A stretch of 64,000 bases of DNA from Prosapia bicincta (taxonomy: Eukaryota > Arthropoda > Insecta > Hemiptera > Cercopidae). The notes under the pieces are model-generated. The model was given only the letters and a program-made list of their open reading frames with translations, was not told the origin of the DNA and did no database searches. The stretch covers positions 328,792,645 to 328,856,644 of the forward strand of contig JBAIZL010000002.1 of NCBI GenBank assembly GCA_036971475.1. The letters are read 5' to 3'. Both the position numbers and the translations under genes were made by a program. The stretch's first letter is position 1, and each line of letters starts with the position of its first letter. This document shows, piece by piece, positions 1-10,900 of this stretch.

Positions 1-1190
1 GTTTCATAACTGATTCGTTTCGTGACTGCAAGTTGTAGACCCGCTACAACTTATTAACGGATGGATGGAGTGCGTGGTTAGGGGAAGGATTCATTCCCAT
101 GTTAGAATCATGGGCAGCGTGGTCAGCACGGCAAGTTATACTTCCGGAGTAACACGTAAAGGCAGTAGTTTCCAAACAAGCGGTACTTTTAGTAAACTAA
201 AAAGGAGTTTAATAAACAAAAAAGGATCTAATTTTTGCAAAACACACTCAACTCTAGCTATAATTAGCTTTTAGTCTCACCCTTTGTACACGGGGTTATT
301 GGGGATGGGGGCGCAATTTGTAACACTTTGAGATAAAAGCACCCAACCCCGCCGTATATTGAACGAACTTACTTAGCAAAGTGTTCGTTATGATTAGATG
401 TACCCGTCTAATACATCAGCCTTGAGAAATCGATATGTAGCTCCCTCATTCATTGACGACAGAAGTGTGTGTTAAGTCAACCTCTGAACAATGCCCAACT
501 CCTCCAATGATCAACGAAATCGGAGTGGTTTTCGACTTCCTGGATTAGGCCTACTTTCTAAATTTGAGTATTTCATTGTGTATATTTGTTATCAGGGCGC
601 AATAAATGCATGACCAGAGTAAGTATACACAAACATTGGAATCTTTACTACCCCTGATATTCCCCCAGCCCCTCTCTCTTTCTCTGTTTGTATTAGTTTT
701 CGTGATGAAACAATTATCTAATCTCAGTAAGGAGGAGGGCTAATTCTGGAAGCGGTGTAGTGCAAGGGATACTTGATTGTTCCCACATTCGCATTACACG
801 TCTCTGACATACTTACGCAAGAGGGAAACAATTTCCTTTAGTTAGGTAAAGTGTTGATAGCGTTGAACTATCCTGTAACGAGTGGGCCTAATTAAAGGAA
901 GCTATCCCGTTCATGGGGAATGTCTTTCTTCAACGTTTCCCATTATAAATACCTACCATAATTAAACAAACCTGTTACAATTCACCTTTTGCGAATCAGT
1001 GTAGGATGTACGGCAGTGTGTTTTACGTAAAAGTGTAAGAAAGAAAGATGCTGACGAAGAGTACTTGTCTTACGATTCTACCTACTTCTCAGAGAACACA
1101 AAGTTAGATCCTTATGAACAGAGTATTCAGTCCAGCACATTAACCCGCTACTCTCACGAATGTAATCTTACTACTTTACTTTACTTAACC
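1..1190. other. No gene recognised
   Basis: Only short open frames occur and none resembles a known family. A perfect 8-bp inverted repeat (AGTTGTAG at 31-38, CTACAACT at 44-51) lies near the left edge. The right end borders the 3' end of the non-LTR element described next. Confidence 0.5.
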
Positions 1191-1194
1191 AATG

Positions 1195-2072
1195 CCCGCA
1201 CTTGGCTGTTGAGCCATTCGGCGTCGAGCCTCCCAGTAATGACCGATTCTAGACAGCTGGCCGTCCAGCTCAGGACAGGTTGAAATTTGGTCCCCATTCA
1301 TGACACCATCGAGACAGATTCTGTTAAGCCAAAACGGTAGAGGTGGGCCTAGACATAGTCTAGATATGTCCCGTCAGGAGTCGAAAGTCAGCCACGGCAG
1401 TTGCCCTATCACTTGTAATCACCAGAGGACCTTGACTGCTAAGTGATGCCCACTATTCCCTCTGCTGGCTTCCTCGTTCCCTTGTATCATGAAGTGTTTC
1501 AGGGCTGTATCGATAAGGTGTTTGGCAGAGGTGAGGCTGGCTTCTGCGTAGGGTGGTTGAATCGGTACTCCATTTTTTGCTAGGTCGTCTGCTTTTTCGT
1601 TATCTGTGATGTCGACGTGATTTGGTATCCACTAAAGGCTAATTGACCATTCATTTTGCAAAAGATGTGAGATTGCTTCTCGGCAGTGGAATATGTTAGA
1701 ACAGTCTGTTGAAGAGTTGTCGGCTATTGCAATTATTGCGGCTTGGGAGTCTATAAAGAAAACAGGTCGTTGGTGGTTCGTTGCTGAGTGATGAGCAGCA
1801 AGCGCCTCTGCAGTCAGTCGCACTGCCGTTACTTCCCCATCAAAATTACTTGCGTTTGCCCCAACGCCCTGGCTGATTTCAAATAGCTTGGAGAATGCTC
1901 CAGAGCCAGCTCTGGTGGGAAAAGGTTTAGATCCATCTGTGTAGACGGGCAGCCAGTCTGGTTCAGGATATAAAGTGTGGATTGTCTCAAGGGCAGAAAT
2001 CTTTAGTTCTTGTGGAAGTGCAAGTTGCTTGGGGGTCTTAAAGTTTAGTAACGATAATCTTTTGAGAGGCAT
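1195..2072 (-). pseudogene. RNase H domain and C-terminus of the LINE polyprotein
   Basis: RNase H removes the RNA strand of the RNA-DNA hybrid made during reverse transcription. The minus-strand frame shows YTDGSK, then GEVTAV, then FIDSQAA, then WIPNHVDITDNEKADDLAK, which supply the D, E, D and D of the metal-binding tetrad. An in-frame TAG sits just before WIPNH (about 1632), where relatives usually carry Q, so a CAG to TAG nonsense mutation is likely. The reading frame then continues to a C-terminal segment with NGDQISTCPELD and YWEARRRM near 1200-1310. The segment between 1320 and 1540 contains at least one further stop. It belongs with the RT pseudogene at 2206-3225. Confidence 0.85.
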
Positions 2073-2205
2073 GGCAACAGTCGACTTGTTGAAAGTTTTG
2101 AGCGGGGTTGGGTTTGATTCACCGATGTTATACTTTCTTCTCAGTTCTTCAGCATGTTGTAATGGCCTTAGCTGGGTTTTCAGTATCTGTGCAGCTTTTC
2201 TATAA

Positions 2206-3225
2206 TTAGTCTATTATCGGTGATTTACTCTTCTTGAGCGTTCCCAAAACTTGAGGATTATTTGTTCGCGCCTTACTTGTAATGGTTCTACACAGGTTTG
2301 CATTTCCATTGCACAAATGGGCCTTGAGAAGGCTGAGGCCTGTAATTATTCTGAGGGCACTGTTCTGAATTTTATCTAACTTTAATGGATTCGGTTGACT
2401 GGCCAGTGACGTAACTTCCGAAGCGTATTCCATGAAGGGTCAGACATAGGTCTTACAAGCGGTGCAAGAACGTCCTGCGTGCATCCCCATTTTTACCAGT
2501 TAGTCTTTTTAACAGATTTGACCGCTTGCTTGCGCGCTCAGCAACCTCTTGTATGTGATTTTTCCATGAGAGTTTAGTATCCAGATTAACGGCCAAGTAT
2601 TTGGACAACTTAGGTTCTGGTAGATAACTCTGTTTATATTTGAGCTCAATAGTTGGGGGCTTGGTGGAGAGAGTGCACAACTGAAAAATGGTTTTCTCTG
2701 GACTAACTGTCATAGCTCTATGTTTCCTAATACCAAGTTCATGGTTTCTTCAAGATGATCAGTCTAGTTAGTAGTATTCCATACAATGACGTCATCAACG
2801 TGTAGCAGGTACGATGTGCCAGGTGTTCTCCGACGGCGGCGGTGAGGTCGTTAATCAATATGTTGAAGAGAAGGCAGCTGAGCACAGCTCCTCTAGGTAA
2901 ACCTTGTTTTTAGGCTATAAAATTGGAGACAACATTCAGGAACCTCGTTCTTATCAGGCTCTGGGTTAAGAACTTTTTATTCTAATTCATCATATTGTTT
3001 ACCACCCCCAGTTTTGATAGTAACAATTGCTTTCGCACCCTATCACATGCAGCTTTAAAATCAATTAGTAGGGCCAGGGTGGATTGTCTTCTGTGGAAAC
3101 CATCCTTTATAGCTTTAGTGAATTTCACCAGACGATCAACAGTAGAGTGGTTTTCTGGCGAAAACCTGCTTGGGCTTCGCTTATTGCTCCTTTCTCTTCT
3201 AAGAAGTTTTTCTTAGAATGCTACC
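2206..3225 (-). pseudogene. Reverse transcriptase domain of the LINE polyprotein
   Basis: Reverse transcriptase copies element RNA into DNA at the target site. Motifs seen in minus-strand order: ISEAQAGFR near 3180-3215; after a frameshift HSTVDRLVKFTKAIKDGF; TLALLIDFKAACDRV near 3035-3075; QGLPRGAVLSCLLFNILIND near 2850-2910; the catalytic LLHVDDVIVW at about 2780-2807; then LSKYLAVNLDTKLSWKNHI near 2540-2615 and LDKIQNSALRIITG near 2345-2385. Family members usually read FADD or YADD, so HVDD is an unusual active-site variant or a mutation. At least three frame changes separate these blocks, so it cannot give a working enzyme. Confidence 0.88.
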
Positions 3226-3740
3226 ATAAACTCGCGACTCCCGCTCGGGTGACTAGCGTCAGGTCTCGCTGGATCGCTTTTCCAGTAGAACCTTCCGAAC
3301 GCCCAGGTTTCGATTACCTCTGTCCTATTCGTTCGGTACAGGTAGTGTAATAATCGACCTTAATCCACTTTCGGTTGGCCTTACCTAAGAACCGGACCTT
3401 CAGACTTAGGACTTGGTCCTAGGTGGGCATATACCCACCTTGCGCTGACCTCGATAGTATACGATCGGTAGTTGTGGCAACCAGGTACCTCTCCTTGGCT
3501 GCTACCACGGAAAACTCGTCCGCGCGATATAAGACCTGTTGTCTCGTCCAAGTACTGAAAATCTGTCCCCTTTGAGACTCCTGCGAAGTCGAATTGCCCG
3601 CCGTCAATGCCTGTAGTGTCCATTTCCTGTCTTTAATTGGTAAGACCTTTTGGGAGTGTGGTGTTTTTCGAACATTCTCGATCGAGAATGTGAATCCCGG
3701 GACGTGAATAATTAGCTCCATCTCCCACATCAGGAGAGAC
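3226..3740. other. Unidentified insertion inside the RT domain
   Basis: Related RTs have roughly 30-40 residues between the NYRPI motif and the GFR motif. Here NYRPI (3775-3789) and GFR (about 3185) are about 580 bp apart. The intervening sequence gives open frames of 80-107 residues on the minus strand, but none matches RT or any family I know. It could be a nested insertion or the product of a rearrangement. Confidence 0.45.
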
Positions 3741-3789
3741 ACATGCTGCTTTTCTTCAATAGGTCTATCCTTCTTATAGGCCTATAGTT

Positions 3790-4950
3790 TGTATGTATGG
3801 AGGACACTGAAGCACACTCAAAGCAGTGTAGAAGAGTTAGGGGAGGCTTGATGTGGTGGTAAATTTGGAAGGAAGAAAATTCAAATATTCACATGGAGTT
3901 TATTTTTGATCACGTAGACGTAGTTAATGTGATTAGTATCTAAGTCTCTATTCTTTACGTAGACGTCACCGATCCAAGCGCAAACTATATAAGCTTTTCC
4001 CCCAGACATTTAACCAGAAATAATAAAGTTTAATATTCAGCTCCTATTCTAATTATGTTAGAAGAAAAGTCAACACCTTCCTTGGGATCCCTTCCCAAAC
4101 CTTGTCATGAAACAAACCCCTGGATCTAAACGAAACCTACGCACCCGTGATTGTTATGCAGTAGGTATAACACTTACATTAAACCTCCCTCAAACAGTTA
4201 TCTTACCTGTAGGAGCCTTTTAGAGCCGATAGAAACCAGTCTTCAATACTGAAGATGGTTGACTCCAGGTAATTGATCCTATCACTTGCCGTAACATTTC
4301 TATATTCCCAGTACCAGTATATCATGATGTTCTCTCCTTATATATATCCATCTAAAAAAAGGTGGTTCAACGTGTAGACACCACTTAATAATCCCAGTGG
4401 GGGGTATGTGTCTGCAATTGTAATACCACGTTTCTCCTACATCCTCCACCAGAAGTTTTATATTTGTGGAGGCATAATCTTACCGATACTCACAACCCTA
4501 TCCAATTCTTCATACGCGATGATATCCATAAAGGCTAACCTACTTTAAACTATCACTTCAACACTTACGAACCTTCCCATTTCTCTCTGGTAGATACTGA
4601 AAAGTTTGTTAGGTTAATACTGTTTTATTTCTGTTGGTCAGTTTTTGCGAATCTTCACGTGCGCAGGGTCTCGTGGAAACACTCTCCATCAGGGGACACT
4701 CCCTTGTAGAGAGAACTATGAGGAGACACGATGATTCCCTAGTAGATGAGGTGGTCAGGCCATCATCTAGCGAACTGCCTCCGTCTCACATATGCTGCGG
4801 TTAGTATTCCTAGAGACCGTGAAGGAAACGGGCTTGATTGACCATGTGTCCAGCTCATAATCTTTTCCCGTAGAGAATCAGAAAATAGTGAAATGAAATG
4901 GTACTGTAAGTGTAGGCAAGAAACAAAGACAGGAAAAACATTGTAGATTA
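3790..4950. other. No gene seen; possible LTR-like promoter/poly(A) pair
   Basis: No coding family was recognised. A TATATAAG box at 3986-3993 is followed 36 bp later by AATAAA at 4022-4027. That compact spacing is typical of LTR retrotransposon LTRs, but no LTR ends, primer-binding site or internal genes were found, so this is only a hint. The remainder is AT-rich spacer up to the satellite. Confidence 0.3.
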
Positions 4951-4954
4951 TGAA

Positions 4955-7900
4955 GGAGCCCTGTAGGCTAGAAACTGAATGGCATGTAAAGCCAAGTTAG
5001 TACTTCCGTTGGGGCCAAGCTTCGAACCAGGGGCTAGGATATCCTAATGCTAAGGGATAACGAGGGATGTTACCTTACACATACCTTGTTAGTGAGATTG
5101 TGGTAGAAAGCTAATGCATTTCATCCTCTTCTGCCTACTAGAAACTGAAATGGCATAAAAAGAAAATTTAGTATGATAGGCTGCAACCCTAGGGTCTAGG
5201 ATATCCTAATGCTGAGGGATAACGAGGGATGTTACCTTAAAAATAACTTCTTAGTGAGAATATGGTATAAATGTCATACACTGCTTCTTCTTCTGCCTAC
5301 TCAGGACTGAAATAACATGCAAGGTACATTTAGTACTACTGTAAGTGCCAATATGCGACACTGGGTGCTAGGATAGCCTAATGCTGAGGGACAACAAGGG
5401 ATGTTACTTTACAAATACCTTGTTAGTGAGACTATTGTAGGAACGTTATGCACTTCTTCTTCTTCGGCCTACTGGGGACTGAAATGGCATGCGAATCCTG
5501 GGTGCTAGAATAACCTAATGCTAAGGGAACACGAGGAATGTTACTTTACAAATGCTTTGTTAGTGAGACTATGGTAGGGATGTCATGCACTGCTTCTTCT
5601 TCTGCATACTCGGCACTAAAATGGCATACAAGGCATATTTGGTACTTCCGTTGGTTCCAAGCGGCGGCCCTGGTGCTAGGATATCCTAATGCTAAGGGAT
5701 AATGAGGAATTCTACCTTACAAAAGCTTTGTTTGTGAGACTATGGTTGGAATGTCATGCACTGCTTCTTCTTCTGCCTACTCGGGACTGAAATGGCATAC
5801 AAGGCACATTTAGTACTTTAGTTGGTGCCAAGTTGCCACCCTGGATGCTAGGATTGCCTAATAATAAGGAATAACGAGGAATGCTAATTTACAAATGCTT
5901 TGTTAGTGGGACTATGGTAGGAAAGTCATTGCACTGCTTCTTCTTCTGCCTACTCGGCACTAAAAGGGCATGCAAGGCAAATGTAGTACTTCTGTTGGTG
6001 CTAAGCTGTGGCCCTGGGTGCTAGGATAGCCTAATGCTAACGGATAGTGAGGAATTCTACCTTACAAAAGCTTTGTTTGTGAGACTATGGTTGGAATGTC
6101 ATGCACTGCTTCTTCTTCTGCCTACTCAGCACTAAAATGGCATGCAAGGCAAATGTAGTACTTCTGTTGGTGCTAAGCTGCGATCCTGTGGGCTAGGATA
6201 TCCTAATGCTAAGGAATAACGAGAGTGCTACCTTACAATCGCATTGCTAGTGAGACTATGGTAGGAATGTCATGCACTGCTTCTTCTTCTGCCTACTCGG
6301 GACAGAAATAGCAAGCAGAGCACATATAGTACTTCCGTTGGTGCCAAGCGGTGACCCTGGGTGCTAGGATATCCTAATGCTAAGGAATAACGAGAGTGCT
6401 ACCTTACAATCGCATTGCTAGTGAGACTATGGTAGGAATGTCATGCACTGCTTCTTCTTCTGCCTACTCGGGACAGAAATAGCAAGCAGAGCACATATAG
6501 TACTTCCGTTGGTGCCAAGCGGTGTCCCTGGTGGCTAGGATATCCTAATGCTAAGGAATAACGAGAGTGCTACCTTACAATCGCATTGCTAGTGAGACTA
6601 TGGTAGGAATGTCATGCACTGCTTCTTCTTCTGCCTACTCGGGACAGAAATAGCAAGCAGAGCACATATAGTACTTCCGTTGGTGCCAAGCGGTGTCCCT
6701 GGTGGCTAGGATATCCTAATGCTAAGGAATAACGAGAGTGCTACCTTACAATCGCATTGCTAGTGAGACTATGGTAGGAATGTCATGCACTGCTTCTTCT
6801 TCTGCCTACTCGGGACAGAAATAGCAAGCAGAGCACATATAGTACTTCCGTTGGTGCCAAGCGGTGACCCTGGGTGCTAGGATATCCTAATGCTAAGGAA
6901 TAACGAGAGTGCTACCTTACAATCGCATTGCTAGTGAGACTATGGTAGGAATGTCATGCACTGCTTCTTCTTCTGCCTACTCGGGACAGAAATAGCAAGC
7001 AGAGCACATATAGTACTTCCGTTGGTGCCAAGCGGTGTCCCTGGTGGCTAGGATATCCTAATGCTAATGGATAACGAGAAATGCTATCTTACAAAAGCTT
7101 TGTTAGTGAGACTATGGTAGGAATGTCATGCACTGCTTCTTCTTCTGCCTACTCGGGACAGAAATAGCAAGCAGAGCACATATAGTACTTCCTTTGGTGC
7201 CAAGCGGTGTCCCTAGTGGCTAGGATATCCTAATGCTAATGGATAACGAGAAATGCTATCTTACAAAAGCTTTGTTAGTGAGACTATGGTAGGAATGTCA
7301 TGCACTGCTTCTTCTTCTGCCTACTCGGGACAGAAATAGCAAGCAAAGCACATATAGTACTTCCGTTGGTGCCAAGCGGTGACCCTGGTGGCTAGGATAT
7401 CCTAATGCTAAGGAATAACGAGAGTGCTACCTTACAATCGCATTGCTAGTGAGACTATGGTAGGAATGTCATGCACTGCTTCTTCTTCTGCCTACTCGGG
7501 ACAGAAATAGCAAGCAGAGCACATATAGTACTTCTGTTGGTGCCAAGCGGTGTCCCTGGTGGCTAGGATATCCTAATGCTAAGGAATAACGAGAGTGCTA
7601 CCTTACAATCGCATTGCTAGTGAGACTATGGTAGGAATGTCATGCACTGCTTCTTCTTCTGCCTACTCGGGACAGAAATAGCAAGCAGAGCACATATAGT
7701 ACTTCCGTTAATACCAAGCGGTGTCCCTGGTGGCTAGGATATCCTAATGCTAAGGAATAACGAGAGTGCTACCTTACAATCGCATTGCTAGTGAGACTAT
7801 GGTAGGAATGTCATGCACTGCTTCTTCTTCTGCCTACTCGGGACAGAAATAGCAAGCAGAGCACATATAGTACTTCCGTTGGTGCCAAGCGGTGTCCCTG

Positions 7901-10900
7901 GTGGCTAGGATATCCTAATGCTAATGGATAACGAGAAATGCTATCTTACAAAAGATTTGTTAGTGAGACTATGGTAGGAATGTCATGCACTGCTTCTTCT
8001 TCTGCCTACTCGGGACAGAAATAGCAAGCAGAGCACATATAGTACTTCCGTTGGTGCCAAGCGGTGTCCCTGGTGGCTAGGATATCCTAATGCTAATGGA
8101 TAACGAGAAATGCTATCTTACAAAAGCTTTGTTAGTGAGACTATGGGAGGAATGTCATGCACTGCTTCTTCTTCTGCCTACTCGGGACAGAGATAGCAAG
8201 CAGAGCACATATAGTACTTCCGTTGGTGCCAAGCGGTGTCCCTGGTGGCTAGGATATCCTAATGCTAATGGATAACGAGAAATGCTATCTTACAAAAGCT
8301 TTGTTAGTGAGACTATGGTAGGAATGTCATGCACTGCTTCTTCTTCTGCCTACTCGGGACAGAAATAGCAAGCAGAGCACATATAGTACTTTCGTTGGTG
8401 CCAAGCGGTGTCCCTGGTGGCTAGGATATCCTAATGCTAAGGAATAACGAGAGTGCTACCTTACAATCGCATTGCTAGTGAGACTATGGTAGGAATGTCA
8501 TGCACTGCTTCTTCTTCTGCCTACTCGGGACAGAAATAGCAAGCAGAGCACATATAGTACTTCCGTTGGTGCCAAGCGGTGTCCCTGGTGGCTAGGATAT
8601 CCTAATGCTAATGGATAACGAGAAATGCTATCTTACAATCGCATTGCTAGTGAGACTATGGTAGGAATGTCATGCACTGCTTCTTCTTCTGCCTACTCGG
8701 GACAGAAATAGCAAGCAGAGCACATATAGTACTTCCGTTGGTGCCAAGCGGTGTCCCTGGTGGCTAGGATATCCTAATGCTAAGGAATAACGAGAGTGCT
8801 ACCTTACAATCGCATTGCTAGTGAGACTATGGTAGGAATGTCATGCACTGCTTCTTCTTCTGCCTACTCGGGACAGAAATAGCAAGCAGAGCACATATAG
8901 TACTTCTGTTGGTGCCAAGCGGTGTCCCTGGTGGCTAGGATATCCTAATGCTAAGGAATAACGAGAGTGCTACCTTACAATCGCATTGCTAGTGAGACTA
9001 TGGTAGGAATGTCATGCACTGCTTCTTCTTCTGCCTACTCGGGACAGAAATAGCAAGCAGAGCACATATAGTACTTCCGTTAATACCAAGCGGTGTCCCT
9101 GGTGGCTAGGATATCCTAATGCTAAGGAATAACGAGAGTGCTACCTTACAATCGCATTGCTAGTGAGACTATGGTAGGAATGTCATGCACTGCTTCTTCT
9201 TCTGCCTACTCGGGACAGAAATAGCAAGCAGAGCACATATAGTACGTCCGTTGGTGCCAAGCGGTGTCCCTGGTGGCTAGGATATCCTAATGCTAATGGA
9301 TAACGAGAAATGCTATCTTACAATCGCATTGCTAGTGAGACTATGGTAGGAATGTCATGCACTGCTTCTTCTTCTGCCTACTCGGGACAGAAATAGCAAG
9401 CAGAGCACATATAGTACTTCCGTTGGTGCCAAGCGGTGTCCCTGGTGGCTAGGATATCCTAATGCTAAGGAATAACAAGAGTGCTACCTTACAATCGCAT
9501 TGCTAGTGAGACTATGGTAGGAATGTCATGCACTGCTTCTTCGTCTGCCTACTCGGGACAGAAATAGCAAGCAGAGCACATATAATACTTCCGTTGGTGC
9601 CAAGCGGTGTCCCTGGTGGCTAGGATATCCTAATGCTAATGGATAACGAGAAATGCTATCTTACAAAAGCTTTGTTAGTGAGACTATGGTAGGAATGTCA
9701 TGCACTGCTTCTTCTTCTGCCTACTCGGGACAGAAATAGCAAGCAGAGCACATATAGTACTTCCTTTGGTGCCAAGCGGTGACCCTGGGTGCTAGGATAT
9801 CCTAATGCTAAGGAATAACGAGAGTGCTACCTTACAATCGCATTGCTAGTGAGACTATGGTAGGAATGTCATGCACTGCTTCTTCTTCTGCCTACTCGGG
9901 ACAGAAATAGCAAGCAGAGCACATATAGTACTTCCTTTGGTGCCAAGCGGTGACCCTGGGTGCTAGGATATCCTAATGCTAAGGAATAACGAGCGTGCTA
10001 CCTTACAATCGCATTGCTAGTGAGATTATGGTAGGAATGTCATGCACTGCTTCTTCTTCTGCCTACTCGGGACAGAAATAGCAAGCAGAGCACATATAGT
10101 ACTTCTGTTGGTGCCAAGCGGTGTCCCTGGTGGCTAGGATATCCTAATGCTAAGGAATAACGAGAGTGCTACCTTACAATCGCATTGCTAGTGAGACTAT
10201 GGTAGGAATGTCATGCACTGCTTCTTCTTCTGCCTACTCGGGACAGAAATAGCAAGCAGAGCACATATAGTACTTCCGTTAATGCCAAGCGGTGTCCCTG
10301 GTGGCTAGGATATCCTAATGCTAAGGAATAACGAGAGTGCTACCTTACAATCGCATTGCTAGTGAGACTATGGTAGGAATATCATGCACTGCTTCTTCTT
10401 CTGCCTACTCGGGACAGAAATAGCAAGCAGAGCACATATAGTACGTCCGTTGGTGCCAAGCGGTGTCCCTGGTGGCTAGGATATCCTAATGCTAATGGAT
10501 AACGAGAAATGCTATCTTACAATCGCATTGCTAGTGAGACTATGGTAGGAATGTCATGCACTGCTTCTTCTTCTGCCTACTCGGGACAGAAATAGCAAGC
10601 AGAGCACATATAGTACTTCCGTTGGTGCCAAGCGGTGTCCCTGGTGGCTAGGATATCCTAATGCTAATGGATAACGAGAAATGCTATCTTACAAAAGCTT
10701 TGTTAGTGAGACTATGGTAGGAATGTCATGCACTGCTTCTTCTTCTGCCTACTCGGGACAGAAATAGCAAGCAGAGCACTAATAGTACTTCCGTTGGTGC
10801 CAAGCGGTGTCCCTGGTGGCTAGGATATCCTAATGCTAATGGATAACGAGAAATGCTATCTTACAATCGCATTGCTAGTGAGACTATGGTAGGAATGTCA

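Larger units (their letters stand above)
1195..3789 (-). mobile_element. Decayed RNase H-bearing non-LTR retrotransposon
   Basis: Read on the minus strand this is the 3' half of a LINE-type element. In order it holds an NYRPI motif that starts many RT domains (3775-3789), an unrelated interruption, the RT core with its catalytic HVDD box, an RNase H domain, and a C-terminal segment with a CPELD...HYWEARR pattern like that found at the end of RNase H-bearing LINE proteins. The order RT then RNase H fits the I-like clades (I, Nimb, Loa, Outcast) better than Jockey, which usually lacks RNase H. Frameshifts and at least one nonsense codon show it is dead. No endonuclease domain or gag-like ORF1 was found, so the copy is 5'-truncated or rearranged. 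The exact clade is uncertain. Confidence 0.85.

Noticed and set aside
8090..8275. Short open frame inside the satellite
   Set aside because: It depends on one variant monomer and has no ATG context or family match.
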